Source: Heloderma charlesbogerti
Lineage: Eukaryota; Chordata; Lepidosauria; Squamata; Helodermatidae
NCBI GenBank assembly: GCA_026122225.1
Contig: JANEZZ010001869.1
Span: forward strand, 124,001-188,000
Length of the DNA: 64,000 bases
Direction: 5' to 3'
Below the pieces are notes generated by a model, which saw only the letters and a program-made list of their open reading frames with translations, did no database searches and was not told where the DNA came from. Below, piece by piece: positions 23,846-36,016 of the stretch. Position 1 is the first letter of the stretch; every line of letters begins with the position of its first letter. The position numbers and the translations under genes were made by a program.

Positions 23846-24168
23846 CCTGCGATTGAGATTGCTCCTTCACGAAAGTTTGTGGGCTCTTTACATGATGCCA
23901 TGATCATCCCAGCCGTCTCCTGCACTAAATGCCCTTTGTTCCGTTTTGTAATAGATCGCAGATAATGAGCTATCAAATTACCCCATTGTGTTCCGCTTCA
24001 GTTCCCTCTGTGAACAAGAGGAGGAACGAGATCAATGAAAGATAATGGAAGACTCAGCTACGGGGAGAAGGAGCAGGAAAGGGGAAGGGGGAAAGGAATC
24101 GGGTGAAAAAGGGAGCCGTTGTGATCCTGCATTTAACACGGAAGCAGAAAGCCCTATTTTAAATGCAG
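23846..24168 (+). repeat. Unnamed dispersed repeat, copy 1 (inverted partner at 36017)
   Basis: About 320 bp matching the reverse complement of 36017-36344, with long identical stretches such as agataatgagctatcaaatt and gagatcaatgaaagataatg. The right end forms a hairpin (tcctgcattta / taaatgcagga). Confidence 0.85.
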
Positions 24169-25704
24169 GATTTTAGGCTGGTGTAGAGATGCCCTTGTTT
24201 ACCCCAATGGTCTATTCCACCTTTCAACTGATCACCTTAAAATTATCAATCCAACGACTGGATTCAAAATAACAAATCCCCAAAATATTGTTTTACTATT
24301 TCATTTTTATGTTGACAGCTTTGAAATCTAGGATACAAATTCCCTAAATTAATAAACAATAATAATTACAATTAATATCAATATCACAACCCCATTTGCA
24401 CAAGATTTGTGTTTCCTGTGTGCAGCACTCCACTGTATTTAATTTGTTTATGTTTACTTTGTATGTATGTTGTGCAAGTTGGTGGCATGCTTTCACCAGT
24501 ATGATGCTGTGTTCAACGCATTGTAATGTGTAACCAAATCAAGTCCAGTCTTATAACAGTTTTATTGCTCTTGTGTATCATAACAAGAGCATATAATTTT
24601 ATTGTTCATGTGTATTTATTGGTCTTGTGTATGATACTATGTATCATATAGTGTATGAATCGTACTATCTGCTTATAGACCTGTAATTAGGAGTATGCAC
24701 TGTACAATATTAATTACCATGCCCTGGTCTTATTGTAACAGAATCAAGATTAGCTGCTGGATGGGCATCAGCTAAATGAATTTATTAGTTACAACATTAG
24801 TTAAGATTTTAAGTGTAAACCCAATGCGATTAAACCGAGGTGTGGTTTATTATTGTTATTATTGTCATTGTTAATAATAACTATTAATAATAGTATTATT
24901 TCATTAATTGCTGCTGTAGCTGCCACAAGGACGGTGTAGGGCAGGGGTGGGCAATCTCTTTCAGCACAGGGGCCAAATTCAATTTTGTAGAGACTCTCCA
25001 GGGTGGGTGGATAGGGCTGAATGTAAGGGAGGTGGGGCCAATCTGAGACCCACTCTGCAATCGTTTGCTTACTTATACATCATATTTATTTAGTTGGCAA
25101 AATACAATCCAACCAAGGATGACTTGAAGCTCTCAGATGTGCGTGTGTGTATGCATGTGATCGCGCACACACGTTATGAAACTAGGCTATGTCGTACAAA
25201 TTGGGAGGTTGGGAGCAGGGACAGCATGCATGACCTCCCTGTTCCACACCAAAAAAATGTCTGAAAAGCTCAGAGCAAAGAAACAGATCCTAGTATTTAA
25301 TTTCCCACAATATGATCATAATGTGGAAGGCACTGAGCAAAGACTGGGGGCAAGCAGGGTTTTTCTTTTCCTCCCTTCTCCCCTACATCCATACTTTATT
25401 ATAGTTTTAGCAAAGGACATTAAAAATAACACCCACCCATCTCAAAACAATTATTGATGCCCTTTGCTGATCTTTATAAGAAATGGAAAACTTCACTGAC
25501 AATCCAGACACAGAAAAAAATTACAGTGTATTTGTCAGGTTCTAACGTAAAAAACTTAGCTGCCTGGCCTTTTCCCCAGAAAATGGAGAAACCTCATGCG
25601 GGGACAGGATGGGTTGTGTCCTGCTGAGGGTGGGAGGCAGAGAAAAGGGGGCTAAGAGACAGAATGCCTGCACTGGGGAGGAGACAAGGCAGGAAAGCTA
25701 ATGA
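24169..25704. other. AT-rich non-coding DNA
   Basis: Contains an ATT-rich low-complexity stretch (about 24845-24905) and a hAT-type end caggggtgggcaa near 24943. No gene seen. Confidence 0.45.
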
Positions 25705-25833
25705 CAGCTTTCCTCAACCTGGTGCCCTCCAGATGTTTTAGATTACAACTCCCAGCATTCCTGACCCTTGGCTATGGGGCTGATGGGAGCTGAAGTCCAA
25801 AATGTCTGGTGGGCACCAGGTTGAGGAAGGCTG
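25705..25833. mobile_element. hAT-like palindromic MITE (cctcaacctggtgccctcc family)
   Basis: tcctcaacctggtgccctcc at the left and gggcaccaggttgaggaagg at the right are inverted. About 130 bp. Confidence 0.85.
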
Positions 25834-26399
25834 GTTAATAAGATGGGGTGGGAGGGATAAGAAATTGGATTCAGAAGGACCAGCTACTTCTTTAGCATGG
25901 CCCTTCTTGTGTGAGCACAATATGAAACACCTCACTATAGCCAGGCCAGCTAGCAACAACCTCAGGTCAGAGACCCAGTTGAGTTGCCCCTTCCAGACTG
26001 TGCTCCCACAATTGTTGTTTTCCTTCAGGTGAGCCAGTACGTGATTTAGTGTGCAGGGGCCCAGGGGGAGATTGGGAGGAAACCTTGATTAAGCCCCAGG
26101 GCCACAGCCTCTGACTCCCCCCACCCCCGCACGCGCACACACTCTCTTTAGCCAAATCATGACACCCTGTGCTGTTCTAAAAACAGGCCTCTTCTGCCCC
26201 CACCCCAAATTCAAGCCCTGGTGCATGTGCCCCTGGCAGAGCAGCACAGAAATTCCTTTGTAGGATGACCAGTGTGGACAGACAGATCTCCTGTGCGTTA
26301 GTCGTTGTTCAGAAGAGGGCCTTTGGGCAAGTGCAGCTTTTCTCATTCTTTAGACTGCCATGCCATGACAAGCGGCACTTGACAAAATTCTCTCTTCTG

Positions 26400-26860
26400 C
26401 ACAGTGATTGAAGGTACTACAGTCCCTCATGTCTTGCATCTCCCCACCCCCCGCCTGAGCCCATTATGTGTGACATGCCTGCAATTGGGTCAGGCGCCTT
26501 TTGCTTTGCTTACAGCCTCTGATTACATATGCAAACCACCGTCTTGGTTTCTGCTTTGCCCTCACTTCCCAAGCTGTTCTTATTCTGTAATATCAATTAG
26601 ACAGGGGGCAATTAGCTGCAGTCTGAGTTAAAGTGAAAGCTGTGCTCGTAAGCAGCTATTGATAAATAGCTGCGTTGCTACCATGGAGCAATTAACATCC
26701 AGGGCTGCTTTTCTCTAATTCACGTTTTTATAGCTTATTATCAGATGATACAAATGCTGCTCCCTGCTTCCAAGGTGGTAATGAGAGCTCTCCACCAAGG
26801 GCCTTCATCTTTGATATTGGAATTATTGGCTAAATGCACGCTCTTCGTGCGTCGACATGG
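26400..26860. promoter_or_regulatory. Candidate conserved non-coding element
   Basis: A complex single-copy-looking stretch without repeats or coding frame. It carries several homeobox-type ATTA/TAAT cores, a GATA core (tatcagatgata) and caattaac words. This is a guess from composition only. Confidence 0.2.
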
Positions 26861-27060
26861 CAACTGAAGAACAGAGCTGAGCACTGGGATGGAAATGGGC
26901 AGGGGGGCATTCTGTTCCCGGAAGGGACTGCTTCTGGTGCTGCTGGCTTTAAGGTCTTCTGTCCTCTTTCACCTACCAAGGTGAGAAGCTGCTGGTCCCC
27001 ACTGCAGAGTTCAGACCTGCCAAATCCACTTAACCCAACTTCTGACAAACAACGTAGAAA

Positions 27061-27197
27061 TCAAGGGTGGGCAACTTGTGGCCCTCCAGATGTTTTGGCC
27101 TAAAACTCCCATCAGCTCTAGCCAGCATCGCCAATGGTGAGGTTTGGTGGGAGTTGTAGGCCAAACATCTGGAGGGCCACAATTTACCCATCCTTGA
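27061..27197. mobile_element. hAT-like palindromic MITE (gggtgggcaacttg subfamily)
   Basis: caagggtgggcaacttgtgg and the right-end inverse (aatttacccatccttg) flank gatgttttggcctaaaactc. Confidence 0.82.
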
Positions 27198-27399
27198 TAG
27201 AGATGTTAAACCTGCATCTCAGGACTGCAGTTGTGGGACTGCAGGACAGCGTGCTCATCCATATAAAGGAAATAAAACCCTTGCAAAAATTAGCCCTCCA
27301 GGGAATAATGGGTTTTGCTGAGCTTTCTTCTCCCTAGTATGCTATTTTCCTATGTGCAGAGAACTTTCCTTTTTTTTCAGGGGGGGGGGAATAGAGGAA

Positions 27400-27524
27400 T
27401 TAGTTGCACTCATGTCCTGCTTGTGGGTCTCCCGTGGACAGCTGGTTGGCCACTGTGTGAACAGAATGCCGCACTGGGTTGACCCTTGGTCTGACCCAGC
27501 AGGGCTTTTCTTATGTTCTTAGTT
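27400..27524 (+). mobile_element. CR1 3' end
   Basis: tcctgcttgtgggtctcc, then ttggccactgtgtgaacaga and gacccttggtctgacccagc, ending in ttatgttctt. Confidence 0.85.
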
Positions 27525-27828
27525 AGTCAAACATGTGAACCTGCAAATCAGAAGTGGTAACATCCAGACACAGGTGTACCACCTCATTAGCTGTTTGTGA
27601 GAATTGGGCCCTACAGACCCAGGTGAACCTTGTCGATAGTCTGAGGCCTATCTAAGTTTATCATGGTACAAAAATAAAAGACAATCAAGCTAATCAGGAA
27701 AGATTCTGAAAAATGCTGTCCTCTGTGCACTAGTTTGTCTCCAAAGCAGTTGTAAAGCGCTAGTAAATGAGAATTCTTTGGTAATTTATGCAGGTAATAC
27801 CACCAAGCTTCTGCTACATATACAAATA

Positions 27829-28210
27829 GGAGAGCTGGTGTAGCATAGTGACTAAGCCTGCAATCCCTTAATGCAGCTTTAGAGTGCAAGTCTGCATATT
27901 TTACTCAGACACAAATGCTGCACTTTGTTCAACTGGGCTGACCCCCTAGTAATATTCCAAGTAGATTTACTTCCAAGTAAATATGCATAGAGTTCTGCTG
28001 TAAGGCTTCAATCCTATGCACAGTTTCTTGGGACTAAATCCCATTGAACTAGAAAGAACATGCATAGGACTGAGTTGCATAAGCCTGGACCATGAATCAG
28101 GAAGTCCACAGTTCAACTCTCGCTCAGTAGCTGGGCCTCAACAGGAAAGCTACCATCGCTCAGCCTCAGCCTGCTCTCCCACATCATACTGCAAGTGGAA
28201 GACCTTTTTC
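27829..28210 (+). mobile_element. tRNA-type SINE interrupted by a MITE
   Basis: The head gctggtgtagcatagtgact (27835-27854) is continued at 28087 by ggaccatgaatcaggaagtc and cagttcaactctcgctcag, the B-box region. Confidence 0.6.
27860..28078. mobile_element. MITE (caatcctatgca family) inside a tRNA SINE
   Basis: Ends gcaatccc and its inverse. The interior has ttacttccaagtaaatatgc and aaatcccattgaact. Flanks ctaagcct (27852-27859) and ataagcct (28079-28086) match in 7 of 8 bases. Confidence 0.65.
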
Positions 28211-28897
28211 TAGGGCTGTGCACCGCTTCGGCCCAAGCCCCGAACCCTGAGTTGAAGCGGGCTGCTTTGGGTCACTTTGTGCCCCTTCCGAGGCGAAGCG
28301 GAGGAGGCATGAAGTGACTCGGAGTGGTTCAGGGGCTCTCCAAAGCACTCGGTGCGCTTTGGAGCTTCGCCCCGCCGGCCCAGCCCCCCAAGTGCCTCCA
28401 GGTCCTCACCTGAGCTGCCTTCTCCACCGCTGCCTTCTCCTCGCCTCCGCCGCCTTCTCTGCAGCCACTGCGCCGCTGCCCTCGCCGCTACCAACTGCTG
28501 AGGCCTGGACGCATGAGGCGACTCTTACTGCGGGGAGTTGCTGTTTTTAAAGTGGCAACCTCCAGGTAGTTCCAGGAGGTTGCCATTTTAAAAATGGCGA
28601 CTCCCTGCAGTAAGAGTTGCCGAGCACGTCCAGGCCTTAGCAGTTGGAGGCAGCAAGGATGGTGGCGAGGACAACGAAGGTGGTGGAGGAGGTGGTGTCG
28701 AGGGTGGCGGCGGCAAGGGGGTTTGCATGGGGGCATCAGGGAGGGACCCAAAGCGGGGTTCACCATCTGAATCCCGCTTCAGGTTCTGGGCCGAGTCGGG
28801 TTGGGGCCCCCCCAAATCTGCCTGAGCTGAATTGGGCCTGCCTTGGAAGCCATAGAGTGGCTTCCCCTTCGGATCTGGGGGTCCCTTCACAGCCCTA
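28211..28897. mobile_element. hAT-like non-autonomous element, second copy
   Basis: 687 bp. The ends tagggctgtgcacc and cacagcccta and the first 30 bp match 18392-19297. Target duplication is blurred by T-runs (acctttttct on the left, ttttttct on the right). The interior contains a hairpin around 28548-28612 (gtggcaacctccaggtag and its inverse). Confidence 0.8.
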
Positions 28898-28927
28898 TTT
28901 TTTTCTCCCTCTCACATAATACTAGAA

Positions 28928-29308
28928 CCCAAGGTCATAACATGAAACTCATTGGTGGGAGATCGAAGACAGATAAAAGGAAGTCCTTCTTCACACAGTG
29001 CATAGTTGAACAATGGAATTTGCTACCTCAAGATGTAGCGGTGGCCACCAATTTGGATGGTGTTAAAAGGGGGTTAGACATATTTCTGGAGGAGGCTATC
29101 AATGGCTACTAGGCTTGATGGCTATGTGCCACCTCCAGTACTGGAGGCAGTGAGCCTATGTACACCAGTTGCTGGGGAACATGGGCAGGAGGGTGCTGTT
29201 GCACTTGTGTTCTGCTTGTGGTTTTGTGGTTGGCCACTGTGAACAGAATGCTGGACTAGATGGACCCTTGGTCTGATCCAGCGTAGCTCTTCTTATGTTC
29301 TTATGGGA
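28928..29308 (+). mobile_element. CR1 3' end, longest copy in the window
   Basis: It spans the end of the RT protein (in frame 2: KSFFTQCIVEQWNLLPQDV, GVKRGLDIFLEEAINGY, stop) and the 3' UTR to gctcttcttatgttcttatgg. Confidence 0.9.
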
Positions 29309-29523
29309 ATAAAAGTGGCCTGCCTTACAGGGCTATTCATAAGGATTACTGAGATAATGTATGTGAAAGCCTCTCAAAAAGTGCTTAATAAAGGCTAAAT
29401 AGTGATACTAAATGCTTTAAAATGAAATATGGGCATGAATCCTGCTCCAACTACAAGGAAAAGGTGTCTATTGGCCTTGAATCTTATATGTGCCACATTG
29501 TCCTAAAATGGGAATCTCAAGTC

Positions 29524-29662
29524 AAGCCTTCCCCAACCTGGTGCCCTCTAGATGCGTTGGACTACATCTTCCTTCAGCCCCAGCCAGCATCATCCATGCT
29601 AGATGGGGATAATGGGAGTTGTAGGCCAACCTATCTGGAGGGCGCCAGCTTGCGGAAGGTTG
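29524..29662. mobile_element. hAT-like palindromic MITE
   Basis: aagccttccccaacctggtg with an inverted partner at the right. It forms the left part of the 29524-29985 repeat. Confidence 0.8.
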
Positions 29663-29985
29663 AACTACCATTTCATATAGAAATGAAGATACTGAGCATA
29701 CTGTGGAACACAGGATGGTTGTGTACTTTTATTTAGAAAAAATCTGTCCCCAAACTTGTATACTACGCCAGACCTTCCAAACCAGCCCACAGTTCCCTTA
29801 AGTTATCTGCTCTTATCATCCATCAAAAAGAAAAGGAAGGAAATGTGCCATGTGCTGGGTGGCACCACCACACTGCAGTTTCAACCATAAGCAGAATGTG
29901 CTATGCAGGGGTTATTCAGGTGGAACATGGCATCTCTGCTAGGGGGCTGAAATCTTTCTTCTGAATCTGTGTTGGATCTCATAGT
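29524..29985 (+). repeat. ~450-bp dispersed repeat, copy 1 (partner at 56473-56905)
   Basis: The MITE is followed by taccatttcatatagaaatg, tcttatcatccatcaaaaag and agcagaatgtgctatgcag, all matched in order in the second copy. Confidence 0.85.
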
Positions 29986-30017
29986 TTGAGAAACACTGCG
30001 GGGGGCAATTTATGGGG

Positions 30018-30110
30018 TGGCAGGGAGGTGCCCTCAAAATGTTTTGGACTACAACCCCATCATCACTGCCCATTGACCATGCTGGCTAGGGCAGATGGAG
30101 AGCCCGAAAC
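30018..30110. mobile_element. Partial hAT-like MITE
   Basis: gaggtgccctcaaaatgttttgg, reduced here to its core, followed by ctacaaccccatcatcact. Diverged single arm. Confidence 0.55.
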
Positions 30111-30710
30111 ACCTGTATGAGGGGAGTTAACATTGGCTCTGATATAAGGATGTGCTGCATTGGGGAGAAAAGGTGGCTATCTGTTTTGGCTTCTTTGATC
30201 ATCCTAGTCTGGATCTAGTGCATATACATCCATGCTCCCTTTTATGCAATGTTTTCCTGCTTTCTGCAACAGCCTTCACTCTCATCCCTCAAAGAACTCA
30301 GGCTAACCAAGTTGCCTCTTGTAACCTGAAGGGCTTTACAGCAGCCTTCCAAACCAAGCCAAGGGGCAGGCCAAGAGCCTCTCGGCCCTCTCCATGTGGC
30401 CAGTTGCTTTTTGCACTGACCCTGCTGCTGAAAGGGCACTTGCTGTTTGCTGCTTGAGAAGGCCTGGGCCTTTTTGTATATGAGGCTGCACTACCTCAGT
30501 TCAAGGTCATTCAGTTTGAAGGGTTTATTCTTCCCGCCTAGAAAATAAGGGAGCTTGGGGGACGCAGGAAAAAATGATGATTTAGGGAAGATTTGCGAAC
30601 AGATAAAGACTGAAGAACCAATTTGCACTTTACTTTTGAACTCACAAAATACACATCTGTTGCCATCAATGTGAATACTGTGTGCAGTTTAAATGGTTTT
30701 AAACTTACAG

Positions 30711-30842
30711 CAGCCTCCCCCAACCTGGTGCCCTCTAGATGTGTTGGATTGCAACTCCCATCATTCCCAGCCAGTATGATGGATTGGAACGATGAAAGTT
30801 GCAGCCCATCATGTCTGGAGGGCATGAGGTTGGGAAGGCTGC
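30711..30842. mobile_element. hAT-like palindromic MITE
   Basis: cagcctcccccaacctggtg and, inverted, catgaggttgggaaggctg. Confidence 0.85.
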
Positions 30843-31543
30843 CTTACAGTATACACAGAAGTGATTATCAGGAAAGGGTTAGGCCCTGCTTCTAAGCGCA
30901 TGAGAAAATCCTCTTAACAGTGGTCATTTCATGATAGACAGCAACATTTTTGCCATTTAAAATAGAGTTTTTAAAGGGAGAATTTGTCCCATTAACATTA
31001 CCACTGGTTATTTTATTTTTTAATGCTTTTGAGCTGAGTTTTTCAGCAAGTTACCTCAAAAAAAGACCTCAGCAACCCATAATTACCCAGGCAGTTTCCC
31101 ATGGATAGCATATATCTCTGAGGCATGTGGGTAATTCACGCTGTGCTGATAGCATTTAAATATTACTTTTACTTGCTTTGCAAAGACAAGTTTGTAGGAA
31201 TGTTTATTGGTGTACACTGTGAAGTATTTAAATAGCTCAAGGAAGATCTTCTCCTTACCCTGTCAAGCCTTAAAAATATGAAACATGGAAATAAAGAACA
31301 CATTTTTTGTTATGTAAATATCAGTCCCAGGGAAGCCTGTATGGCATCAGAACCAGAGGAAGTGGGAAGGGAGGGAGGGAGAATTTGGCCTTTCCTCCCT
31401 GCTGGGGTCTTGATGAACACTCCCTCCACCCCAGCTGCTATATGCTATATGCTATTTGCATCTGGAGGGAAGCCACCATTGATGCCAACACTCTTTCCTC
31501 ACCCCCAGTGGTTCTGATGTCTAGTTTGGCCCTAACGTTCATA

Positions 31544-31786
31544 GGGTTGGATCCAGGATCTGCCTTTTGCAAGAGGAGGGGCCTTTCCTCGAGAGGAAGG
31601 GCCCTACTAGCAGAATGTCCTCTCCCAATTTTGGAGATCCCCTCCCCCCCAGCTCACCCCATTCAGCAGGGTCTCCTGACTATCGATGTGGCATTTGCAG
31701 GGGTGGGGCCGGGGGTGGAGGGGCTGCTGTGGGTAGGGGAAGTCCACTTCTGCCAGCACAGGTGATCCAGCTCAAATCTGGACCCA
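31544..31786 (+). mobile_element. ~250-bp TIR element, copy 2
   Basis: gggttggatccaggatctgc to aaatctggaccca, collinear with 23540-23796 (cagcagggtctcctgac, ggggaagtccacttctgcc). Confidence 0.72.
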
Positions 31787-34079
31787 TTAACGCGTCTCAA
31801 ATATTCCAAAGCCATGGACAGCGTTGACAACTTATCAGGGTGGCCCTAGAGACTGTTAGCAGAATTTAGCTCCTCTCGTTTCCCGGGGAGATCATGCATG
31901 GTTTCAAGGTGTGTCTGCCTACCCACATAAGAGGTTTTCTCAAAAAGAATGGTCTTAACTGATTTCCTGGAAGCTAACAACATAGAGCATACAGAGAACA
32001 TGAGAGAAATTCTGTTAGGCCAAGGCAACAGTTGAGAAAACTCTTCTCCCAGCTCCACAGCGATTCCTTTCAGAGCCAGGATCTTCCTGGCTGGCTGGCT
32101 GAGAGAAGAGGGAGAGCTTGTATCATGAGAGACCCTCCCCAAGCCACTTACTTTGAACTGCACCTGGAAACTAACTGCAGTCTGCATCTAGTGGAGTTCC
32201 TACAAGATTGGAGTCATGCAGTTCCCCAACGTGGAATAGTTTAGAGTTCAGAAACAAAGAACTCATAAAGCTCTCTGTTGGCCAAAGACCATATGAAAGG
32301 GGTGACCAGCTAAAGGTTTCTGGGCCAAATCTCTCCCCCCCTCCGCCCCCGCCCCCCATTGCCAATGTAGAGAAGAAAGAGAAATATGGCAGGAAGGGCA
32401 GTTCTGGAAAAAGAATTTGCTGGCGGGACATTTTGTGAGTGGAGCTTAGCCCTATATCTAAGCTGACCTTCCAGGGGAGAAGTTCCTGATTGGGGCTACG
32501 CCAAGTTTTACAAGGCTCTTGTTCTTAACTTCAGAGGTTCATGGTGATGCTAAAATGAGGTGTATTATGCACTGTGAAAATCATTATGGATGTTTGGCCT
32601 TTAAGAAAGCAAAAGAGAGAGGGAGAGAAATCTTCTCCTCATTCCTTCCATGATAGTTCATGTCAGATCAGTCATTTCTCTGGGTAATTTTTACTCCAGC
32701 TGTATCAGAAGCAATACTAGGTTGTTGGGTTTTGTTTTGCTTTTGTTGCCCACTCATTTTGATCAAGCTGCTGCCCTGCTGTGCTACTCTCCCCAGAGAA
32801 GTCTTCTGAAATAATTAAATCAAACAGTTCAGTTGTAGAAGCTTATTATGGTTAGGTCCTATGGGCTTATTAACAAAAATAATAATCTTCATATTTTTCA
32901 CTTCACACTGAACCTTTGCGTGTTATGCTCTCCAGAGGTTTGCTAATATCTATTCATTCCTTCATGACACCAGCGTCCTGACAATGCTTTGGTAAAAGGC
33001 TGATCTTGGCTTCCATGCATTAAAGGAACAGGACAGAGAAAGATGGGAAGAAGGTCGGGGGGGGGGGGAGATAGCATAATGACTGGGCTGCTCCTGAAAG
33101 AGGATCATGGATGTCCAAATTACAAATGGCCTCTCAGGGCCAGACACTTTAGAAGTGCTCCCTAGGGCACAGTGCCTTTATCTTGTGACCCAGTCGATAC
33201 CAAGAGGAAATAGCAAAATGCCTTGTTTCCCTAATCCTTTCCTTTTGTGACTGCTATCTTGTTTAAATATTGTCTTTCTCTTGCGGTTCCTGGAAACCAC
33301 AAAGGCTCTAAAACAGCACCTCACGTGATGGTGTATGGCTCCACGCTTGAATGGTTTTCTTGGCTCCTAATCCTACATAATGTACTTGAATGAGGGGGGT
33401 GAGCTAAGCATCCATGGCAGGCGTGTCCATCTGTTTCTACCTCATTCCCTCCTCTCCACTCTCAATACTGCAACAGACACGGATTGGCCCTTTGCTAGGC
33501 CTGCTGTGTGTTTTATTAATGAGTTCAAAACTGAACTGCTTTCGTCTGTGGTTGCAGTTTCAACTCAAGCCAGGCGAATTTTAGTTTCACATCTTCACTG
33601 TAGGATGTATGTGGTCTTGCTTTTATAAAGCTGTAACATTCAGAAAATTGCTCCTTATTACTCCTAAGTGGTTGTCCGACTTGGCTTTGGGTGAGCCAGA
33701 ATTTAACCACTTGGGAGCTATGTGCATGCCGCATATTTTCTGGAACTCCTGCCAAGAAGACAGAGAGCTGATGTTAGAGCAACTCCAGTCCTGAAATAAT
33801 TTATATCAGAGTTTGATGTTTGGGATTACTACTTCATACCAACAATAATTGGATCTCTTGCACTGTCAAAGTAACCAGATCTGGGAAGTCTTCTGTTATC
33901 TCTCTACCACTTTGGTTTCTTTTTCCTGTACAGCTTACTCTCAGGAAATAAAAGGTTTACTGTTTTCTTAAGCAATCTTATTGGTGTTTTGGAGAGAAGC
34001 AAAGTAAGCACTGAAAGAACTTAAATGAGAGATCCTTGAAACAGCGTTAGCTCCTTAGCAAATTAATTTACCACACACA
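31787..34079. other. Non-coding, unassigned
   Basis: No gene or repeat recognised apart from a G-run near 33057-33070. Confidence 0.4.
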
Positions 34080-34168
34080 GTACACCGTTATACATGTCTA
34101 CTCAGAAGTAAGTTCCACTGTTTTCAGTGGGGCTTACTTCTAGGCAAACATGCATAGGATTGTACCCT
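34080..34168. mobile_element. Short palindromic MITE (acttctgagtagacatgca family)
   Basis: acatgtctactcagaagtaa and ttacttctaggcaaacatgc are inverted around ttcagtgggg. The end reads cataggattgtaccct. Confidence 0.75.
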
Positions 34169-34361
34169 AAACTTTGGAAAACAGTTTTAGAAGGAAGCAA
34201 CTCAATTAAAACTAAAATCAATTAAAACAACAACCACCCAAAATTGTGCATTCTCTCCTGGTATGTGGCACAACTTAGCAAAACTTGGCAGGTTTTATTT
34301 TATATTTAATATAGATTTAGGAATGTATTCAGCTCAGCATAAATGCAACCATTAAAATAAT

Positions 34362-34500
34362 AATGGTGCAATCTTATACATGTTTAGACAGAAAAAAGTG
34401 CTCCAACTCCCAGCATTCCCCAGTCAGCCATAGCTGGCTGGGGAATGCTAGGAGTTGGAGCACTTTTTTCTGTCTAAACATGCATAGGATTGTACCTTAA
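34362..34500. mobile_element. Near-perfect palindromic MITE, ~130 bp
   Basis: gtttagacagaaaaaagtgc and gcacttttttctgtctaaac flank inverted ccaactcccagcattcccca. Only a few mismatches across the arms. Confidence 0.9.
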
Positions 34501-34905
34501 GGGCGCAATCCTATCCAGATAGGCGGCCGCCTCTGAACTCGGAGGCAACCGCCTACCCAAAGCCGGTCAGGAGAAGCACGGAGGGGATCATTTCCTCCGT
34601 GCCTCTCCTGCCCTGCATTTCGGCTAGACAGCCAGTTGTGGCTATCTAGCTGCAGGAGGGCTGAGCAGGGGAGGAGGCTGCTGTACAACACATTGGATGT
34701 GTCGTACAGGCAGTTCTGCCCTCCCCGGCCCAGAACGCCCTCAGACATGCCCCTTTTCAGCCGCTCTGCTCTCCTCTTTCGAGCGTGGAGGATAGGGCTA
34801 TTCTGTGCTGCCTCGGAGGCAGCGCAGAAGTGCGGGGAGGTCGGTTCCTGGAAAACAGAATATCCTATGGCTGTCTAGCGACCATAGGATTGCTCCCTCC
34901 ATTGT
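34497..34905. mobile_element. MITE abutting the previous one
   Basis: ttaagggcgcaatcctatcc at the left and ccataggattgctccct at the right are inverted ends of a GC-rich ~400-bp element that begins where the palindrome ends. Confidence 0.7.
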
Positions 34906-36016
34906 TTTATTGGCCTGCAGCATGGTCAAAGGATAAGAACTTCTGCGTCAAAGGGGTGTGTGTGTAGGTGTAGGGAGGGCACAGACTTCTACATGTAGAT
35001 TTGAAAAGAGATACCTAGGTCAGTGGGAAGATTTCTGGCTGCCTAATCAACTTTTGGCAGGAATGTTGGACACATTCCTGGGATTTTGCAAGTGTGTAAT
35101 GTATATGAGCTTTTCCTAGGTTCATTAAAGTTGGGTGTCCTCTTCAATCTGTTTTCCATCAGGGCTCTAAATTTTCTCACCATCTCCAGTCTGATGTATC
35201 AGGGAAAATACAGTGCCATTTGGGATGCCCAGGCAAAGGGAAATCCAGCCCAATGGGAGCTGTAAGGAAGAGATTCCACTGTCCTCTAAGCGGGGGTGAA
35301 ATACAAAGGGTTGAGCTTTGTACAGGCTCGGGCACCTGCTGCCTGTGCCTCAGAGGTGCTCTGTATTGTTTACGTATTTAGTATCTTGTCCATACTGTGA
35401 AGCAAGGCAGATGTTGGCATCCCAGTTGTGCCAGGTCAGGGTATAAGCTTATGCCACAGGAATAAACCTCCAGTTCAGACACAGCACTTCTACTGCAGCT
35501 GGAGCATAAAAGACACCTTTCCTCTTTTGCAATCTTGTCTATCCCTTATGGCAAGAAGCCCAGTACCTTGTGGACCTCCTTGCGGCCCTTATAAAAGGTG
35601 ACCTTGTTTAACACACTATGAACGAACCTTGGCTAGGAGATTTTTTTGCCCTCTGTATCCATTTGCATCTCTCTGGGACAAGACAAGGTGCTATTATCAT
35701 GGCTGGCTTTATAGTACATGATGCTGTGCCACTTAAGTCTTCCCAGAATGTACAAAATTAAGATCAGGGGAAAGTAGCTGTACATCATTAATGACAAACC
35801 CACAGAGGTCAGATGGAGTCCTTGCATACCCTTCTAGGGCATTGGAGTCAACGGTAGCACTGGATCTAGAAGGAACAGATTTCCCCAATGATCTCTGTGA
35901 TGCTGCCTTTAACGATATCCTCCTCCAGACACACTACTAATGAATTCCATTGTCTCTCTCTTCTTTGACTGCCAACCATGGCACAAGGACTCTGGGGAGC
36001 TGGGCCCAAAGGTGCT

